DNA of 64,000 bases from Hemerocallis citrina (taxonomy: Eukaryota > Streptophyta > Magnoliopsida > Asparagales > Asphodelaceae), in the NCBI GenBank assembly GCA_017893485.1, contig CM030365.1:34625000-34688999 (forward strand), written 5' to 3'. Position numbers and translations under genes: made by a program. The notes beneath the pieces were generated by a model that had not been told where the DNA came from, made no database searches, and saw only the letters and a program-made list of their open reading frames with translations. Positions 59,462 to 64,000 of the stretch are shown here, piece by piece. Every line of letters starts with the position of its first letter. Positions within the stretch are counted from its first letter, which is position 1.

Positions 59462-62296
59462 TTCTACACACCTCAAAAGAAGCTCGTCCTCGAGCTATGG
59501 GGTTTAAGAAAACTCCTCGAACGATTTCAAGATACTTCCTCCACACCATTACATAGGATTTCCAAGCACATAATCAACATCGGAACTTCATTGCACCTTT
59601 TACTACTGTTCAACTCGTCGTCTGGTCCGTCGCACTATCGACCTACAATAACCACTAGCTTCATATAATATGTCACATCCAATACCACATCCAGCTGGAC
59701 TTCAATCTACCACGGCTCCTCCACTTGAGATAGATCTCTCACACTTTAGCGACACAAAAACAAGAAATACAGCAAGAATTCACGACACCTCAAAGGTAAG
59801 CTTCCAACAATATGCCACGGTTCCAATTCTTTCTCCGACTCTGAAGGGGCCAACAAACCCCAGGTCTAAATTTTCCCGGTTCCTATAATGGCGTACTCCA
59901 TGGATAAGGGATACCTTCAAAATACCCAATCTTCAACTTTTAATCTTTAAAAGACTTTCGTCGCTGATCTGCATAATCATTTTCTTTTGTCGACTACACA
60001 CCTCAAAAGAGGCTTATCCATGCTCACCTGATAATTAATATTCTTCCTTGTTCCAAACCACTAAAATATTCTCATAGAATTTTGATACATCTTCATACCA
60101 CTAGGATAAACAATATACTGAGCATAAAGAACATTCTTCATCACCCACTATCACAAGCCATCCTCATCAAGAACACCAAATCTATGATAATAACAAGGAT
60201 TTTCTCTACTGCCTACTGACCAATCTGCAATAATTCATTAATCCCACACATAATTCGACCATGCATCCTCTGTTGCAAGCAGAAATTTTGAATTCAAGTT
60301 TGACTGATCAACTGTAGGATAGCAAGCTGTATTGATAAACTACCGATATATAAGGCCGGGTCAACCTCTACTACGGAAATAAAATCAAATTGATCTAATG
60401 AATTTAACACCGTCCACTCCTGGGACGTCATTAAGACCAAATCCTTCTTTCTATTTATAGCATTCATCACCTTATTTCTTCCCCGGGTGGTATTTTGTTT
60501 CCATACCAAGCTACCAAGGTACTCAAGCCATGTTTATTGCCTCCTGCTAAAATCATTTGCAGAACAAGTGTTCAAACTCTTACGATCACAGAAAAAGCTA
60601 AAACTATTTTCTGAAAAAAAAATTAATTTCTCAACACCTTCAATACATACCCTATTGTCACTAATTTCAAATCTGCATAATTCACGCACCCCGTATAACC
60701 ACAACTGCCTCAATATATAAGCCAAAAGCTTGCCTTCATGCATCAAACTGCACCTGATCCTGTACTACATGCACTCCCTTCTCGGGATGATCAAAACATG
60801 AGCTATCGTTAATCTTTCTTTAACTCTTGAAAATATCTTTCCACGCTGTTCAAGTCATACCAACAGCTCATTCTTTATGATAAAATGAGTCATCGGTACA
60901 GCAATAATAGAAAATCGAGGAATGAACCTCCGATAATAGCCAGTTAAAACCAAGAAACTCCGAATTTCCAATACATCCGAGGGTTATTTCCCATCCTTTC
61001 ACCGTCAAAATTTTCTTTGGATCTACAAATATGCCTTCATCAGACACAATGTGCCCCAAAAATCACACTTCTCTCTCCCAAAAATAACAATTTACAGACT
61101 TATCATACCGCTTCTAATCCCAACGAGTTTACAACTCAGTTCTGAGGTGCCATCTATGCCCCTCCATACTACGAAAATACACCAAATATCATCTGCAAAT
61201 ACAATCACACCCTGTTAATATAAGGGTGAAAGGTCCAATTCGTCAAATTCATGAAAACTGCAGGGACGTTTGCCAGCCCAAAAGACATTACTGAGAACTC
61301 ATACAATTCATACCGAGTACGAAAAGCAATCCTTGGAATACTTCCCTCTTCAAGGATTATCTGATGGTACTCGGTGTGCAACTCTAACCGTAAAATTAAT
61401 GGCGCTCCCCGCAACTAATCCAACAAATTATCTATTCTTTACAACAAATACTTAATAGTCACCTTACTCAGTACACCTTCTCGGTGAACCACCTTCTTTG
61501 TTACGGAAACTGCCGGTGCACCCTACGGCGTATCACTTGAACCGATACCCTTTATCAAAAACATCACCTCAAATTCTCTTTCATCTTTTCCCATTCCTAA
61601 AGTGCTATACCACAAGCTGATTTAGAAATAAGAGTCATACCAAATATCAAATCAATCTTGAACTCCGGAGTTCACCAAGGTGGGGGACCAAAAACCTCTT
61701 CGAATATATCAGAAACTTTGCAAACCACATCAACAATCTTAATCTTCGCCTTAGACATTTCCACCGAACCCAACAGGCATAATTTCATCGTCCAAGACAT
61801 TACATACAATCAAAAACTGGGTTTCATCGGACTGTCTCACCCGAATCCTCCCTGCATCATACCCCAACGATGCATATGACCTGCATAACCCTTCACAACC
61901 AATCAATCTCCCCAAATATGGGATAAAAACCATAACCACACATCATTCCTCAGTCTATAAAATATACACCTATAGGACATACGCCCATAGGACCTACACA
62001 AATTCTCTATGGAATAGCCCCTTACAGCACACAGCAATCAATATAATAGAATACTCCAATAGTACACAAATTCACACCAGGATTTCTACAGAGGTCAACC
62101 CATATGCAGGGTCATGAAAGGTAATGCTGACTCAAAGTCTGACAAAAGTCTAATGAGGATCGCTCCTTTCCATGATATAATCTATAATTAACAAAACACC
62201 CACAAAAAATACACTCTCTATCTCTGACTAAGCAATAATGAACCCATACTCACATGGCAAGATCACTAGGATTAACAAAATTCCTAGTTAACCTAA
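59462..62296 (-). pseudogene. Decayed pol of element F
   Basis: Minus strand. Protease end with CNVLDDE-type motif (61939-61751). RT pieces: LELHTEYHQIILEEG, AFRTRYELYEFSVMSFGLANVPAVFM (61414-61205), then MGHIVSDEGIFVDPKKI (61059-60990). RNase H traces near 60746-60534, and the RNase H-integrase linker 60509-60294, similar to element E 9950-9640. No gag between PBS and protease, and no integrase between about 60240 and the polypurine tract (gaggtgtgtagaa, 59462 area). Stops and frameshifts throughout. It cannot encode its own transposition. Confidence 0.85.
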
Positions 62297-62308
62297 GCTC
62301 TGACACCA
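62297..62308 (-). other. Primer-binding site of element F
   Basis: tggtgtcagagc on the minus strand, 3 nt from the LTR; one mismatch from TGGTATCAGAGC. Still usable-looking although the core is decayed. Confidence 0.85.
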
Positions 62309-62311
62309 AAC

Positions 62312-64000
62312 TGTAAAACCCCAATTTTTTTTTAATTTTTTTTTTGAAAACTAAACCTCAAAATTCAATTCCTTCAATTTCTATATCAATTTAAACATAA
62401 ACTAAGATAGGTATATTTCAAATAAAATTTTGGCAGAGTCTCCCCTGAAATTTCTGCCCCGAAACACAAAAGGCTTACGGAATTCTGCTCTAAATTCCGT
62501 AGCTCACAACACAGGCAATATAATCATGGGCTCCCCAGGCCATAATGAGCAGAATCACACAGGCAATATAAATATCATGCTCTGGGAGCCAAACTCATAA
62601 CAGAATATCAAATATTAAATAAAAACCATAAATTCCTTTGAAAACATATAAGATTTTGGTAAAGATTTAAGAAAACCTTTTTAAAAAGTCAACCACAGAA
62701 CCCAATACTCCACAACGAGGTGGGTACGGGCTTTCTTACCTCATCACGGCATTATATCTATATACTTTTACCATAATACAAAATAATACATCAACTATTG
62801 ACCTTTCTACATATACTAAGTACATAGATAATAGATCAGCTCCAACAAAGTACAAAATCTAGCTCTATACTACCTCACCATGCTGTTAGCAACCTGCAGG
62901 AGAGTTAGGGTTGTCCACCCTCAGGGAGGGACCCCCCTAACCCCTAGAAAACATCAGGGGTTAGCCATTTCTGGTGTGAGTATAATTATTAATCTAATAA
63001 ATAAATTAAAATGGTATAAAGAAAATACTTTAAACTTACAAACATCAAGTTAAGATGATGCCACCTGAAATCTGAACATAAAAACATCACCAACACGATT
63101 TTATATCAAAATACTCTTCAATTCCTCATCCGACTATATAATTACCCATAATTCACACATTTCACTATATGCTTTACATCAACCTCATATTTATCCTCAT
63201 TTTACATTGGCACAATACGAATTCCCATACAATCCATTACTTTTCAATTTGAATTCATCTTCGACATTTATCGTCACATCCCCAATTCTTCATTTATAAA
63301 TATGTAACCACAGGATGCTACTACATATTTCTTCATTTTTATTTAGCCATGCACTTCATTTACTTGCATTATATCAACAACTCACTTACTCATCCTGGAA
63401 GTGGTGCCAAGGCAGGTAGTTCCCACCATTTCCATGGAAATAGCGGGCGAGTAGTTCCCCGACACACTTCCAAGATACACAAACTCATATCACAACATAC
63501 TTTCTTTAATAACCATTTTCATAACCACTCTCTTAATATAGGTATTTATTTTATTGTATTATATCAAGTATCACATCATAAACCTATGCATCTATTCTCA
63601 TAATATCGCATTCATTTATGTCTTATAACACAAACATCAAACCTCATTTCACATTGCGAGTTACTTGCATTTCATCACATCATTAACATACCATTAAGTA
63701 GAAAGCTTATTCTCTTTGCATCACAAGCATGTTTTATAGCTCATTCTCATCTCATTATATCATTTAGGAATTTCTCATTCTTATAAGTAATATATCTTAT
63801 TATCATTTTCACTTATAACACAAATTTCCATTAGCTTCACTTTCATTCTCATCACAATATACTCCATATCCCCAAACACAATTTGGGCCACAACATGTCA
63901 CACCCCAAAGCCGATAGCTTGGGTAATAATCACCGCACCCCAAACACACAGTTTGGGTAATATCACATTACATCTCAAGCTGATAGCTTGGTTATTAATT
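62312..64000 (-). mobile_element. 5' LTR of element F, cut by window end
   Basis: It starts TGTAAAACCCC. By eye it differs from the first 1.69 kb of the 3' LTR only at scattered single bases (about 13-16 counted) plus the length of the poly-T start. Confidence 0.95.

Larger units (their letters stand above)
54391..64000 (-). mobile_element. Element F: gypsy retrotransposon with very long LTRs and a decayed core
   Basis: 3' LTR 54391-59461 (5071 bp), internal 59462-62311 (only 2.85 kb), PBS 62297-62308, 5' LTR from 62312, cut by the window end. It is inserted in the element E LTR. The internal part lacks readable gag and integrase, and the pol remains are heavily decayed. The LTRs are nearly identical to each other. 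Confidence 0.93.

Overview
The window looks like nuclear DNA of a flowering plant, made entirely of nested LTR retrotransposons of the Ty3/gypsy type. I see no cellular gene, rRNA, tRNA, CRISPR array or bacterial feature. The plant call rests on primer-binding sites complementary to initiator-Met tRNA (TGGTATCAGAGC type), long-LTR chromovirus-like pol with chromodomain-like C-termini (Tekay/Del-like, my inference), plant telo-box motifs (AAACCCTAA) at LTR promoters, a hAT-type MITE, and AT-rich sequence with many CAG-to-TAG lesions. The species cannot be named from this sequence.

Layout, resolved from target-site duplications (TSDs). The host is element E (minus strand), scattered over 9639-10240 (RNase H), 45807-46620 (RT), 50567-53020 (gag, protease) and 53021-54390 (LTR). 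Four insertions split or bound it. (1) Element C (plus, left end outside the window, 1-9638) carries a solo LTR (538-5349, TSD ggacg) in its integrase and a hAT MITE (6610-6927) in its 3' LTR. (2) Solo LTR D (minus, 10241-11701 plus 44184-45806, TSD cataa) is itself split by element A (plus, 11702-44183). (3) Solo LTR G (minus, 46621-50566, TSD catcc). (4) Element F (minus, 54391 to beyond the window end).

Element A is a three-LTR tandem: LTR1 (11702-21517, interrupted by solo LTRs S1 12027-15135 and S2 15262-18591), a gag-pol body (21518-26401), LTR2 (26402-41593, interrupted by complete element B 26591-38382), a second partial gag-pol body (41594 to about 43776) and the 3' end of LTR3 (to 44183). 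The deepest nesting is E > D > A > B.

The LTRs are the most interesting part, because they look like split genes: TATA box, leader, a conserved AAG|GCAAGT or AAG|GTAAGT donor-like site, a T-rich intron-like stretch, then a CAG acceptor-like site. In the A-type LTRs (A, D, G, S1, S2) the acceptor is followed by a small open frame. In all seven copies it runs exactly 47 nt from the acceptor position to the terminal codon, keeps a peptide pattern [EQ][LV]Px[GD][IM]G[ED]xx[FYW], and varies mainly at synonymous positions. This looks like a conserved last coding exon inside an LTR and is my main candidate for something undescribed. Other candidates are intron-like insertions inside gag and at the gag/protease border, an extra acidic/coiled-coil ORF upstream of gag in element B, a hairpin array in the F-type LTR, and tRNA-like Pol III boxes in the B/C-type LTR.
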